From Chara braunii (taxonomy: Eukaryota; Streptophyta; Charophyceae; Charales; Characeae), in the NCBI GenBank assembly GCA_003427395.1, contig BFEA01000730.1, positions 410,595-439,737 on the forward strand: DNA of 29,143 bases. The letters run 5' to 3'. Positions within the stretch are counted from its first letter, which is position 1, and each line of letters starts with the position of its first letter. Both the position numbers and the translations under genes were made by a program. This document shows, one piece after another, positions 1-9,774 of this stretch. The notes beneath the pieces were generated by a model. The model searched no databases and had not been told where the DNA came from. It worked only from the letters and a program-made list of their open reading frames with translations.

Positions 1-178
1 GGAGGGGAGGAGGACGACGACGGGAAGGGGAGGAGGACGAAAATGACGGGGAGGAGGCGAGGACGAAAACGACAGGGAGGAGGGGAGGACGAAGACGATG
101 GTGAGGAGGGGAGGAGGATGACGACAGGGAGGAGGGGAGGACGAAGCCGACGGGGAGGAGGGGAGGACGAAGCCGACA
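1..178. repeat. Purine-rich minisatellite, ~26-bp unit
   Basis: Tandem, imperfect units built on GGGAGGAGGGGAGGACGAAG. The best two consecutive units, ending near 178, are 26 bp apart; earlier units vary in length. One strand is almost entirely G and A. The translated reading frame here (Arg/Gly/Asp/Glu runs) is a by-product of the repeat and not a gene. The right end of the window (28976-29143) is also G/A-rich. Confidence 0.8.
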
Positions 179-278
179 GGCAAAGATCTGCTCTACCCCC
201 CATATGGCAAAGATCGGCGCAGATCTTTGCAGATCTGTGCAGATCTTTGCCATATGGGGGGTAGAGCAGATCTTTGCC
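179..278. repeat. 100-bp near-perfect inverted repeat (foldback)
   Basis: The 37-nt arms 179-215 and 242-278 are exact reverse complements. The 26-nt centre also pairs imperfectly, so nearly the whole 100 bp can fold into one hairpin or cruciform. AGATCT recurs through it at about 50-bp symmetry. An A-rich tract (281-311) follows directly. The structure resembles a foldback or MITE-type element. No target-site duplication was recognised. Confidence 0.85.
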
Positions 279-280
279 GT

Positions 281-311
281 AAAAAAGAAAAAAAAAGAAG
301 AAAAAAAAAAA
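281..311 (+). repeat. A-rich tract after the palindrome
   Basis: Almost pure A with three G interruptions, starting two bases after the right arm of the foldback. It could be a retroposed poly-A tail or simple-sequence expansion. The sequence does not decide between them. Confidence 0.6.
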
Positions 312-498
312 CAGCATTTCGTTGAAATCAGAACGATACAGAGAAAGAAGATTGGCATGGCCTCTGCGCAAGGATGACACGCATATATGATAAAGATTCG
401 AAAGATATATCATATATGGCCCCTATGCAAGAATGACACCCATACATCGACTGTGCCGGACTGTTTCGTCAGACTTTCACCGACTCATCAAGAAGTGT

Positions 499-500
<2 letters not shown>

Positions 501-535
<35 letters not shown>

Positions 536-554
536 AGAGAGAGAGAGAGAGAGA
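501..554 (+). repeat. Compound microsatellite (GT)15 (GA)11
   Basis: Fifteen GT dinucleotides (501-530), the bases GC, then eleven GA dinucleotides (533-554). Several apparent ORFs across this site (Cys-Val and Arg-Glu runs) are artefacts of the dinucleotides being open in more than one frame. Confidence 0.95.
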
Positions 555-868
555 CATACCTGCCTCACGTGCAGCTCACCGCTCCACGCGCCTCTCCTCA
601 CGCTGGTCGCTGCGCAGCTGCTCACCCCCCCACACTTGCCTCCCCTTGCCGCGCGCGCTTCTCCACGAGTTCACCCGGTGATGGCACAGCAGAGCTGACG
701 AAGCCTCTCCACCACGGCGCTCAACAACTGGGCAGGTGCGTTCGGAAAGCACCGGGCGCGAAACACCCCCCACAACGGTTCAAAAAAAAAAAAAAAAAAA
801 GTGAAGGTAACCTGCCAGGCCACTTTCCGGTTCGTGGCCGACGGCGGCAAAAATCTGGGCGCGATTTT
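555..868. other. Unannotated stretch with a poly-A run
   Basis: Mixed, moderately GC-rich sequence with a 19-base A run (782-800). No frame reads as a recognisable protein and no RNA gene was seen. Confidence 0.5.
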
Positions 869-914
869 TTTTGGGCGGCCCAGGGCCTGAGTAAAAGCCC
901 TGGACCGCCCAAAA
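869..914. repeat. Strong GC hairpin
   Basis: Arms 869-886 and 897-914 (18 nt each) are complementary with one mismatch, around a 10-nt loop. One arm begins with T residues, so the hairpin has A/T-rich outer ends. No T-run terminator context or neighbouring gene gives it a role. Confidence 0.7.
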
Positions 915-948
915 CATTTTTGCCCCTTGTGCTGGGGCCCTCTAATCT

Positions 949-1022
949 GGACCAACATCCGGACCCGGACCCCGGACCCCGGACCACGGACGGTCCGGAT
1001 CCCTGCCCGGTGGTCCGGATCG
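949..1022. repeat. GGACC/GGTCC-rich palindromic tract
   Basis: CCGGACC-type words recur about every 7-8 bp. They then appear inverted as GGTCCGG, giving a perfect 7-bp inverted repeat (979-985 with 992-998, 6-nt loop) and further partial palindromes to 1022. Clusters of CCGGAC-type palindromes are known from regulatory regions of some plant Copia (Sirevirus) elements. Any relation here is inference. Confidence 0.65.
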
Positions 1023-1267
1023 TAGCCATACTCTAAACTCTAGTCACCCCTATTCTAACTTTGAGGGTACTATAAACAATATACATCCCACATAGGCAGA
1101 GCTTTCAAAGCCAGCCTTAGGCAAACAATAATCGAGGCTACACGTACCACTAACCTTCGTATTTGTATCACATAGTAGGAGCGGCCATAGACCACAAGCG
1201 GTTATCGGGTAGCTGAAAATTCAGGAATGAAAATTCTGAAGTGAGAGTTTTGGGCAGTCTGAAAATC

Positions 1268-1632
1268 ATGAATGACCCTGAAGTGGTGAAAGGTCCGAAG
1301 ACCCGAAAAACCACCTGTTTAAGCAGACTGCATCCTGAAATGGTGAACGGTGTCCTGAAGTGGTCAAGTGAGATTTTTGGGCACTCTGAAAACCCTGAAT
1401 GGTCCTGAAGTGGTGAAAGGTCCGAAGACCATGAAAACCACCCTTCACCACTTGAGGATGCAGCCTGCCTAAACAGGTGGTTTTCAGGGTCTTCAGAGCT
1501 TTCAACACTTCAGGGCCATTCAGGATTTTCAGACATGAATGGTCCTGAAGTGATGAAAGGTCCGAAGACCATGAAAACCACCTGTTTAGGCAGGCTGCAT
1601 CCTGAAATGGTGAAGGGTGTCTTGAAGTGGTA
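1268..1632. repeat. Nested direct and inverted repeat, ~97-bp unit
   Basis: The same ~97-bp unit (GGTCCTGAAGTGGTGAAAGG and what follows, including GGTCCGAAGACC, CCACCTGTTTAGGCAG and CATCCTGAAATGG) occurs as a forward copy 1268-1364, a truncated forward copy 1395-1443, an inverted copy 1438-1536 and a forward copy 1535-1632. The last two form a nearly 200-bp palindrome centred near 1535. The minus-strand ORF read through the block is created by the repeat. Confidence 0.85.
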
Positions 1633-1706
1633 ATTAAAAATACAACTGTTGTTAAGCTTCTCTCCCATAGACAAGTCTGTGAGGGACACACTTGGCGAAG
1701 TACTCT

Positions 1707-2171
1707 CTATTGACCCACTACCGCACAAATCTCATCCCAATCTATAGCCCTGTCATCCGGATCGTGGGAGCCAGCATAGGCATGAACAATATTGACCATA
1801 TTTCTAATCGCTTGACTATGGGGCATAAACCTTTGGTCCAAGTACATGCCATATATCAACTCGCACGTGTACCGTGCATATCCCCACACTCGCATCCTCA
1901 AAGCGGCCTCTGTTGCGGCCTCTACCCTTGCCTGTCCCCCAAAACACTTTTCTATCAGGAGCTCGGGTAAGACAACTCGTAATGGAGCTGAAGGAAGTGC
2001 AAACTCTTGGGCACGCTTGACCTCTACATGGGTCACCACCCGCTCCTCTACTTCCTGGATCCTGTCGCTCGCCCACTTTGTTGCAACTCCCTCATCTATT
2101 CTCAAAGGCCTTGCGAGCAGGTTTCCATGCCTAAGCGCCAGCTCAATCCCGTGTAAGACCCAAAATGATGG
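1707..2171 (-). pseudogene. Unidentified protein remnant (~155 codons, no proper start)
   Basis: The minus strand stays open from an upstream TAA at 2172-2174 to a TAG at 1707-1709. The translation has balanced composition, with a stretch rich in Glu, Arg, Val and Ala (EVEERVVTHVEVKRAQEF) followed by an aromatic, hydrophobic part (MRVWGYARYTCELIYGMYL). It is not low complexity. No ATG starts the frame sensibly, and the preceding frames also look coding-like, so this is more likely an internal exon or decayed fragment than a complete gene. The plus-strand ORFs over the same bases look like shadows. I do not recognise the family. It may be part of a mobile element, since no host gene is near. 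Confidence 0.4.
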
Positions 2172-5115
2172 TTAAGCATATAGGGTCACCCTCACGATCG
2201 CGCAATCTTGACTATCATCAAATCCAAACTCGATTCAGATAAAGATACCCTTGTCTATCAATGCGCTCCACCAGGAAGAGATATATTTTCCTTCCTTGAC
2301 TCGCCTTGGCAAGGATATCTCAAACTCATCTTCCTTCCTGACCGGCAATGTCACATTGGGATCTTCCCTAGCATAAGGCATCATGAGTTGCCTTTCGCTC
2401 TGTCTGGGTTTTGCCAACCCCAGAAAATGTCCAATATACGTCTTCCATTACTACGCTAACAATCATATTTTTTATACTCCCTACTCTGGAAGCCTTGACT
2501 CCAAGCTATCTTTTATTAAAAATTCATACTTTCCATTGTATACGATCACCCAGCTTAGGGAAAGCAATAATGGTAATATATCACAATAATAACACATTCA
2601 CAGATATCAAAATTAATAATAATAATTCTTATGGAAAATTATATATTGCCTTGATAATCTGACATCAATAATTCTTTATAACAACCAAACGTATTATGGA
2701 CCAGCTAGTCAGTTATCTAAAGCACATACAAATACTTCATAATAAGCTTATATCAACAAACATTTCATATGATAGATATGTTATGATCAAAGATAAAGCC
2801 GCTAACAATTCGCATTCTCAAACAAATACCAACGAGAGTACCACATTTTACTCCCCTAGCTATGATAGAAGTATACTGTGGCGAGGGGCAGTGTAATCCT
2901 TTTAAGAATGGATAGCATCTCAAATCCCTTAGCCCCGCTTCGGGATCAAGCCTCACTGCTTCTCCCTCCGATTCCAGCACTTGCTCCCTGCAGACCCTTG
3001 CCGACAAAGTAAACAACCTCACCACACACGCTTCGGGATGTACTGTCCCGTTCTGTGTTAGTGAACGCACTTGACACAAAAATAGTTGGGGATTCACTCC
3101 CTACCTTTCTGTGGCTTGTAGTAGCCGTTTCCCTCATAGGTCATGGTCTGACAAGGCTCAAATACTTTCCTCCTATTCAGTAGTAGTGTAGTCACTTTAT
3201 CACAGATGATACAACAACAACACCCCACTATGGACCAGGAACATAGTTCCGGTGTGAGTCTCACTACAACTTATAAGACAAAATTATAACTTCTTCAAAG
3301 CCATCTTTCAGGGGAACAATAACATAGGATTGCAACCTTCCTTAAGGTAGACCTTACACAATAACCATTCTATGAGAATAAACTTATCTTCAAGGAAATG
3401 GTCACTTCATTCACCTATGAATCTGCATCAGACAAGGATTCTGCACAATGTCTTTACCCCTCTTTGAGAAACAATCCAAACACATAAACTTTAACAGACA
3501 ATCATAAGCCGATAATTGAACTTGACACGCTCATATAGATCCTTGCAGACTGAAAAGTTTAAATACATACTTCAGATACATAGTCCATGTAAATATTCCT
3601 GACAAGGGTATTCAAATAATATAATATCAAGCACATAGCCTCACATAACCAGACATCAGACAAACTAACTAAGATAATACCTGGCATATAGGGATGAGTT
3701 CAATCATATAACTCAAAAAATGCCCATAGAAGATAATAATCTTAAGTTCTTAGCTCCGACCCATAGATTCAAGTGGATGGTAAAAAACTGGAAAGATTTA
3801 AGCGAAGATCTAACATCATCTATACCTCGTTGCCCTATCAAATTAGTCTAAATGTTAGCCCTTTCACTGTTATTCCGACTCCCCCTAGAATCAAATATTT
3901 TTTTCGCAAGGGAGATACTATGCAGACCTACTACGTCTTGTAGTCTCTTATGGCGAGGTCATAACACGATATTCCTTGTACCTACCGCCGCCTTGTACGC
4001 CTAATTCAAACACATTATGTGGTGCAGACCTCACACTCTCATAACTTATATAACTCAAATAACCGCTTAGAACCCATCTCAAGGATCTCAATCCATATTC
4101 ATAAAGGCTTTCAGCATCCTTAGCCTAACTCTTCTTGAAGTCGCTCGACGACTTCTAACTTGATAGGGCCCCTTACTCATCTTCAGTCTCACCCTAATGC
4201 AAGGGTACCAAGTTGCCCTCATGACCACTCAGATAACTTCTTCGACCATAATAGGTACCTTATAGGGTCAACTTCCTCAATTAACGTTCTTAGCCATATC
4301 GACGTCCCCTCATCGTACCCTAACCATATCAACCATGTAAAGCAACGTCCAAACCCGTCAACTATCATGGTCAGAAGGGGTACCATCTCCAACTACCATC
4401 TTATCAGTCAGAGCACGTAAGCGCACATTCAAACCTCTTATCGCTCTTATGCCATCCTTACTGCATCAAACAAAATCAACTCGCACAATCAGCCCTCACT
4501 CGCTCTTTATTCAATACCATCAAATGATTAACCGTAAAAGCCAAAAAAAAACTTCTCATTTTGCCTATTTCTCACATTCTCATTCCCGTATGTCGTTCCA
4601 CCTGAAACAACGGCAGACAACCATTATCCCCGACAATGGCGCGACCTGTCGAGCGCATCGGTCCGACACTGCACAAGGCAGCGCGGGACCCTCCCGGCCA
4701 CGTCATGCAAGAGTCGGTTTGATCCTCGTCGCGAATACATATGGAGCTTCCACAAGCCGCTTCGACCGAGTGCGCCAGCCATACCTCTCGCGAGCCCCTA
4801 CGACTAGATAGGGCCTACGCGAGGCACGACTTACCTCCAACTTGCGGGAGCTGTCACCTCCCTTCGGTGGGCGTATCCCCGCCGAGCTACCAGTCCACAA
4901 TACGAAAGCTAATCAGATGCAATTGCAGAGGTGGACCAACCGATGGCGTTTCTCGTTCTTTGTAGCATAGGGGGTACGAGCGGTATTACGCCTCTATCGA
5001 ACTCGCACGCGAACCGGCATCTTGGGGGGCTGAGGTCCCAAGCGCGACTTGTCGTCGGTCTACTAGGACGCATCCCACACGCCACGCCCATACCACTATA
5101 AAAAACATAAAAATA
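2172..5115. other. AT-rich region with no gene recognised
   Basis: About 2.9 kb. The part 2450-4600 is AT-rich and dense in stops in all frames. From about 4630 the base composition becomes more GC-rich, which suggests a boundary between two insertions. No retroelement protein motif, RNA gene or tandem repeat was found. Confidence 0.5.
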
Positions 5116-5155
5116 AAAGCACACACACACACGCACATACATATACATATACATG
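5116..5155 (+). repeat. Cryptic microsatellite (CA)n / (TACATA)n
   Basis: An AAAATAAAAG lead-in, then interrupted CA dinucleotides and ACATATACATATACAT words. It is short and imperfect. Confidence 0.7.
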
Positions 5156-6387
5156 ACGACACTGACTAAACAACGCGACAACACTCCAAGTCCCTTAGTA
5201 GCAATCCCATAACTCCCCGATGCGGAAATCCGATTGGCGTCGCGAGCGAGACTTAGTACAAAACCACGCGGACGCAGGGCTAACTCATACTAACTTGCAA
5301 TGCAAGCGTAAGCAAGCGGTCGCAGTGATGGCGTGTTATGTAGTACCCATACTTACGAGATCCTCGTTAATCTCGAGGGTCGCGTTCGACACTCAAGTGT
5401 CGGCTGACATGCGCCTTGAGGGACTGATCTCTCGATGTTGGACAACCACCAAGCGTGGTTGAGAACCACACCCTCTTCTGCAACCTGCGGAGAGTGGGTG
5501 GTACACCGGTTCATACCTGTGCTGGCAATCGTCTTTTATTGCCGTAGAGACCAGCTCCATCATCTAGGGCCTAAGAAAATCAAAGGGTTTCGCCCGGACT
5601 TTATTTGAATGGCCATTTAAGAAAAGTACTGAGTATTTTATTTCGAGGAGTTGCACAATAGTGAGGCTTGCATGACTAAAGCAAGGGGTGTGGGCGCAGA
5701 GAATGGTTGAAGTTGACCCCATGTAGTGCATGGACTTTTTGGTTGAATCTTTGATGTGATTGCAGGTATGTTTGGTGATTCGGACTTTGAATTTGACTGT
5801 CTGCGCCCACATACATATATATATACGGCTGAGAGGAGCCCCACTGTGATTGTGAGAAGTGATCGTCACATATTTATAGCCCTCTGTATATATGTAAATA
5901 CATATGTCTTGAGTGTTTCGTGCGGCCTACTGTGACCGCGTGTAAGGGTTAAACAGATTATGTTTTCGCGAGAAAATGGACTTCCCTTTTTAACCTTTGC
6001 TCTTTAGAATTTCTATGGTTGGACGTTGTAAGGTTAAAGCCTTTAGGTTGAGTGACAGAAGTGGATTGGAGTTGAATCGTAAACCGACGAATCGGCAATC
6101 GACCTGTTATCAGTGATGACAGAAGATGATCCTCGTAGGATCAAGTTGAATCTAGCCTTGATTTGAAATTAAACAGGTGAATCCCCAAGCTAAATTTATG
6201 AGTTCTACTCGAGAATAATCTTCATAATCACAACCTAACCAAAAATCATTCTACTTAACTAATCTTGAGTCAACTTTACAGTTTCTAATGAAAAGGCAGA
6301 TCTTTGGCAGAATTTCCTCTATTTAGAGTGGATTGCCATAATTGTCACCTTTCAAAATATAATCTAACTCCTCTAAACTAAGAAAAT
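5156..6387. other. No gene recognised
   Basis: No protein motif in any frame. Small palindromes such as GATCCTcgtAGGATC (6128-6142) occur, but they are isolated and within chance expectation for this length. Confidence 0.5.
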
Positions 6388-6765
6388 TCCGGCAGCGCTT
6401 CCCATAGGAAAAGTGTCTTCGCAAAATTTATAATAACCCAAATATGAAAACAAAAACGATCTCTAACTCTGGCAAGTCAAAATTTGTTTAACTCGCTGAA
6501 TTAGTAAAAATTTGAACAACACTTCCTTTAGAAAGGTAGACTTCTCATATTTATACTAAGTCAGATATGAACTCAGACATAAAATCGGAGTTCAACTAAG
6601 AAAAGGAGGGCTTCCAAATTTTTACTAAGCCAGAAAGTAAGAAAAACTGGACCCTAAAATTACAAAATCTGACTAACTTCTTGGTTTTGTAGAAATTTCG
6701 GCAGCGCTTCCCGTAGGGCAAGTGACTTACCAAGATTTATACAAGACCAAGTATAGTAAACGTTC
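6388..6765 (+). repeat. Spaced repeat family with CTTCC hairpins (about 4 copies)
   Basis: Diverged units start near 6388, 6511, about 6600 (partial) and 6698. Each has a small hairpin followed by a CTT...ATTTAT...A segment. The hairpins are CGCTTCC..GGAAAAGTG (6396-6415), CTTCCTTTagAAAGGTAG (6522-6539) and CGCTTCCC..GGGCAAGTG (6705-6724). The stem sequence differs between copies but still pairs. The first and last full copies are 310 bp apart. The flanks do not align well. No known RNA family is recognised. Confidence 0.6.
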
Positions 6766-6891
6766 TCAGAAAATGCAAAAATTGATCTAAGTAAAAAAAC
6801 TTAACTAAAAAAATGTAGGAATTGAAACTAACTCCTATGACTCTAGCACGTGGCGAGCAACTAAAACAACTACCTATCAAACTGAAACAAA

Positions 6892-6913
6892 GACTAAGTA
6901 GTCTCACTTAGTC
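6892..6913. repeat. Small perfect hairpin between the two arrays
   Basis: GACTAAGT and ACTTAGTC are perfect complements with a 6-nt loop. It lies between the two spaced stem-loop arrays but lacks the loop sequence of either. Confidence 0.5.
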
Positions 6914-7024
6914 ACATGCAAGGCCAGACCACAAAGGTAGGTACTTTCACCAACCTAGGTCAATCTTGGCAACCAACAGTTCAAAGTGTTTCAATGATTT
7001 ATCCCTTTATACCCAGCTTACATA

Positions 7025-7663
7025 GGGCATCGAGTTAGGTCATTCGTCTTAGAAATAATGTCAACTATTTGCCTTCGTTATACATAAACATGTTGCACAA
7101 CCAATTCTCTCTTCATTGGGCATATGACTAAGTCATTCGTCTTAGAAACAATGCTTAATCGCCCTGATCTGTTTAATAGCCAAATTATATATATCTTTCT
7201 GAGTTTAATGTTCAAAAGTGGGCGTAGGACTGAGTCATTCGACATGGAAACAATGCTCAGCCGGCCCAGGTTACCTTCAGTTGTAGCTCTTTAATTATAC
7301 TCTCGTAATTTGTGATAAGGCTATATTTAGACCATTCGTCTTAGAAACAATGTCTGGCTAGCCCTGTTCTTATAAGCATATAGACATAGAAATATAGAGA
7401 GTCTTATTCCCTTGTTTATGTTAAAATCTTGTGGCCTCAGACTTAGACCATTCGTCTTAGAAACAATGTCGAGTCTTTGGCCTGAACCTTCCTCAGAATA
7501 AAACATCAAAAGAGTTGAGTCATTCGTCTTAGAAACAATGCCCAAACCCTTTTTCTCAGCACTAAAAAAAACAGAGTAATCTTGGTCAAGACTTAGAGTC
7601 TGTTCAGAAACCACCCAAAACAAACAGCGGCTAGAACATTCATCTTAGAAACAATGTCCAGCC
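7025..7663 (+). repeat. Array of seven stem-loops with a conserved apical loop
   Basis: The 20-nt core CATTCGTCTTAGAAACAATG, with at most four changes, begins at 7041, 7134, 7236, 7333, 7449, 7521 and 7637. Its ends pair (CATT with AATG). The flanking bases differ between copies yet mostly pair: AGTT/AACT (7034-7066), GACTAAG/CTTAATC with GGGC/GCCC (7118-7164), CTGAG/CTCAG with GGGC/GCCC (7220-7267), GGCTA/TAGCC (7319-7363), AGACT/AGTCT with GGCC/GGCC (7433-7482) and GGCT/AGCC (7629-7663). Copy 6 (7508-7553) pairs poorly. Most copies carry one unpaired base just before CATT. T·G pairs in copy 4 slightly favour an RNA made from the plus strand. The spacers of about 25-70 bp between stem-loops are unrelated to one another. 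Function unknown. Confidence 0.75.
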
Positions 7664-9342
7664 CTTTAAGACCCTTTCAACCTCAAACATAGCTGCCTTC
7701 CTCCCCACCTTCCCTCTGATGCAACCCCTTTTCTCCAAATCTGTTTTCAAACAATCAACAAAATTGAAACTAAGATTACGCATGCATTCCTTTACTTAGT
7801 CTGGTTCGTGTCCTGAAAGTCAAACCCAAAGTCAACATAGGGTGCACGCAGTATACTCAGTCAAAACATAGCAAGCAGTACAAATAGGGGTTATAACTGG
7901 GTTTATAGAAGGAGGTGGAAGATTACCTCTCAATTCGTTGCCTCCATAACTCCTTCTTAGTTCCATCAGAGCTCCCGCAATCGGTGGGCTGACTCCCCAC
8001 AGAATCTTGATGCGTACCTACGGGTTGCAATCCCGCCTGCAGCCTTCCTCTCTAAACTGATGGACTAGACTTACAGTAAAAAGGGCAGAAATAGATTCAT
8101 TTAGTCTCTCAGATACAAGATAGGTGCACTCAGACTCGCAGGAGAGGGCCTTGTTGTCTTCCATCGCCTGAGGGCCCCGCAATGATGATCAACACTCGCA
8201 GCCGCTAGTCAAACCAAAGTCAAACTGCCTTTTCTCAGATGACCCTCCAAGCGACGATGATATTCTCCCTTCGTAGCCCGGCTACCTCCTCAAGTCATGG
8301 AAACGCCTTCGCTAGCTTATAACAAATGGGCTGCCCCAACCAAACTCTCTACTGCTGGACACGACGGCCTTACCAGGATAAAGGAACCACTGTCCCGATT
8401 TGTCGTAGCTAACAACCGCAGGGAACACCACCCATAAAATCGATCAAAAGGAAGTGTTCTCAGTCTGTGGATCTTTGCTGTGCCTGGGCTTGATGACTCC
8501 AGACCGGCCATGCAGCAACCACAACTAAAACAACACACCTCAACAACTCAGGTTCACTTCAACACACGGCGCGCCTGCTTGCAACTACGGGATGAGGCTT
8601 GGATCAGGACCATGTGTGAGGAAAGGAGAGAGGGGGAGTCTTCCGTTATTAGGATGGGCAATGCATTGGTGGATAGGTAAGTCTTCAATTCCGCGGCTGG
8701 CCTCTCGCTACTTCCACGGATCGTACGAGCAACGTGCCCGCCGACCGGTAAATTTCCAACCCCCGGCTGTGCTGACGTTGTCTCCTTTGTTCGACCGAGT
8801 AAGTCGTATGGAGCCTTCTGCTGGTGTGAGCTGGCCTACGGGTATGCCTCCAACCCGTATGGTTCGCCTCACGCTACTCTTCCTTGAATATTATGGGCAA
8901 GCCGATCGAATCTCCAGCCGGAGCACGACCAGATGCATGTCGTCCAGTCATGCGCTCAGTGAGATAAAGAGGGGCCACTTTTGTCCTTCGGATGAACAAC
9001 ATCGGAATGAATCTTTCGCTAAAACGCGGAAAGGTTCATTCAACTTTTATCCCCCCTTTTTCACGTAGCTCGCAGCCCTGCAGTCTGCTCCACTTTATAC
9101 CTCAAATTCACTCACGCCAACTCTTAATCTTCCTTCACTAGTTGGCTCGCCTGATCTTGAATCCCCTCATCTACACCCTCTCTTCACCCAATTTCCTCGA
9201 CTGACATGCAACTTCTCCTTCTCACTCCCCCGCCATTCTCCTCGCAATGTCTTCCTCATCCAACACTAATTCTACTCAACTAACCCCAAAACTAACATTA
9301 CCATCAAACTCGCCTTGCTCAAAACCCAGAAATCGAACGTTT
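7664..9342. other. No gene recognised
   Basis: About 1.7 kb. Open frames exist (for example plus strand 8592-9068), but their composition is Ser/Arg-rich and no known motif is present. The composition is more GC-rich from about 8000. The region may be decayed noncoding retroelement sequence. Confidence 0.45.
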
Positions 9343-9374
9343 ACTCGCTCGTTTTCATTTAGAAACGAGCGAGT
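9343..9374 (+). repeat. Perfect hairpin, first of a related pair
   Basis: ACTCGCTCGTTT (9343-9354) pairs perfectly with AAACGAGCGAGT (9363-9374) around an 8-nt loop, TCATTTAG. It is followed by TGTGCGACTCTC and a pyrimidine-rich stretch. The hairpin at 9704-9733 has the same layout and a similar loop and 3' flank. Confidence 0.65.
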
Positions 9375-9703
9375 TGTGCGACTCTCATCCCCTTCCTTCT
9401 TCGCTGCCTCCTGCCATATCCGCTTAACTCTTTTTCCACTAACCTTCTAACCTACTAACCTTCGTCTAAATCTGACAATACATTTGGAGTCGCCATCCTT
9501 AAAAACCTCGGCCTAAGATCTACTCTCGCCCGATTTCATTGGGAATTGGGCAAGCGACACACTATTTCACTTTTATTCTTCTCCCTCGTCACCGTCTTCA
9601 GCGCACATCTTTTTCATCATATCTCCTATCTTACTATTCTTTCTTCTTTTCTGGCCTCTTTATTGGAATCGTCCGGGGCCAAAACCCCGGGATCATCTTT
9701 TAC

Positions 9704-9733
9704 CTCTCTCGATTCCACTAAGGAACGAGAGAG
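9704..9733 (+). repeat. Hairpin, second of the related pair
   Basis: CTCTCTCGATTCC (9704-9716) pairs with GGAACGAGAGAG (9722-9733) with one bulged A. It is followed by TTGCGTCCTTTCC. The stem differs from the hairpin at 9343, but the loop (ACTAA against ATTTAG) and the TTGYG 3' flank are shared, which suggests duplicated sequence in which the fold was kept. A second small inverted repeat, CCGGGG/CCCCGG, lies at 9673-9690. Confidence 0.6.
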
Positions 9734-9774
9734 TTGCGTCCTTTCCACTACGCCTCGCCCTATCTCCCCGCCAT

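Noticed and set aside
503-1036. 177-codon ORF starting in the GT/GA microsatellite
   Set aside because: Composition follows the simple repeat and a poly-A run (Lys run); no motif; overlapping frames are equally open.
1266-1691. 141-codon minus-strand ORF
   Set aside because: It crosses forward and inverted copies of the same repeat, so its internal similarity comes from the DNA repeat and not from protein selection.
5470-5570. Possible tRNA or small structured RNA
   Set aside because: Short complementary words occur, but no cloverleaf with a GGTTCRA arm and acceptor pairing could be drawn; no tRNA was found anywhere in the window.
7025-7663. CRISPR-like array
   Set aside because: The repeats are dispersed at 72-116 bp with large spacing differences, the stems differ between copies, and the surrounding DNA is eukaryotic with no cas genes.
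8592-9068. 158-codon plus-strand ORF
   Set aside because: Ser/Arg-rich chance-like composition, no motif, and the upstream frame shows no coding character.
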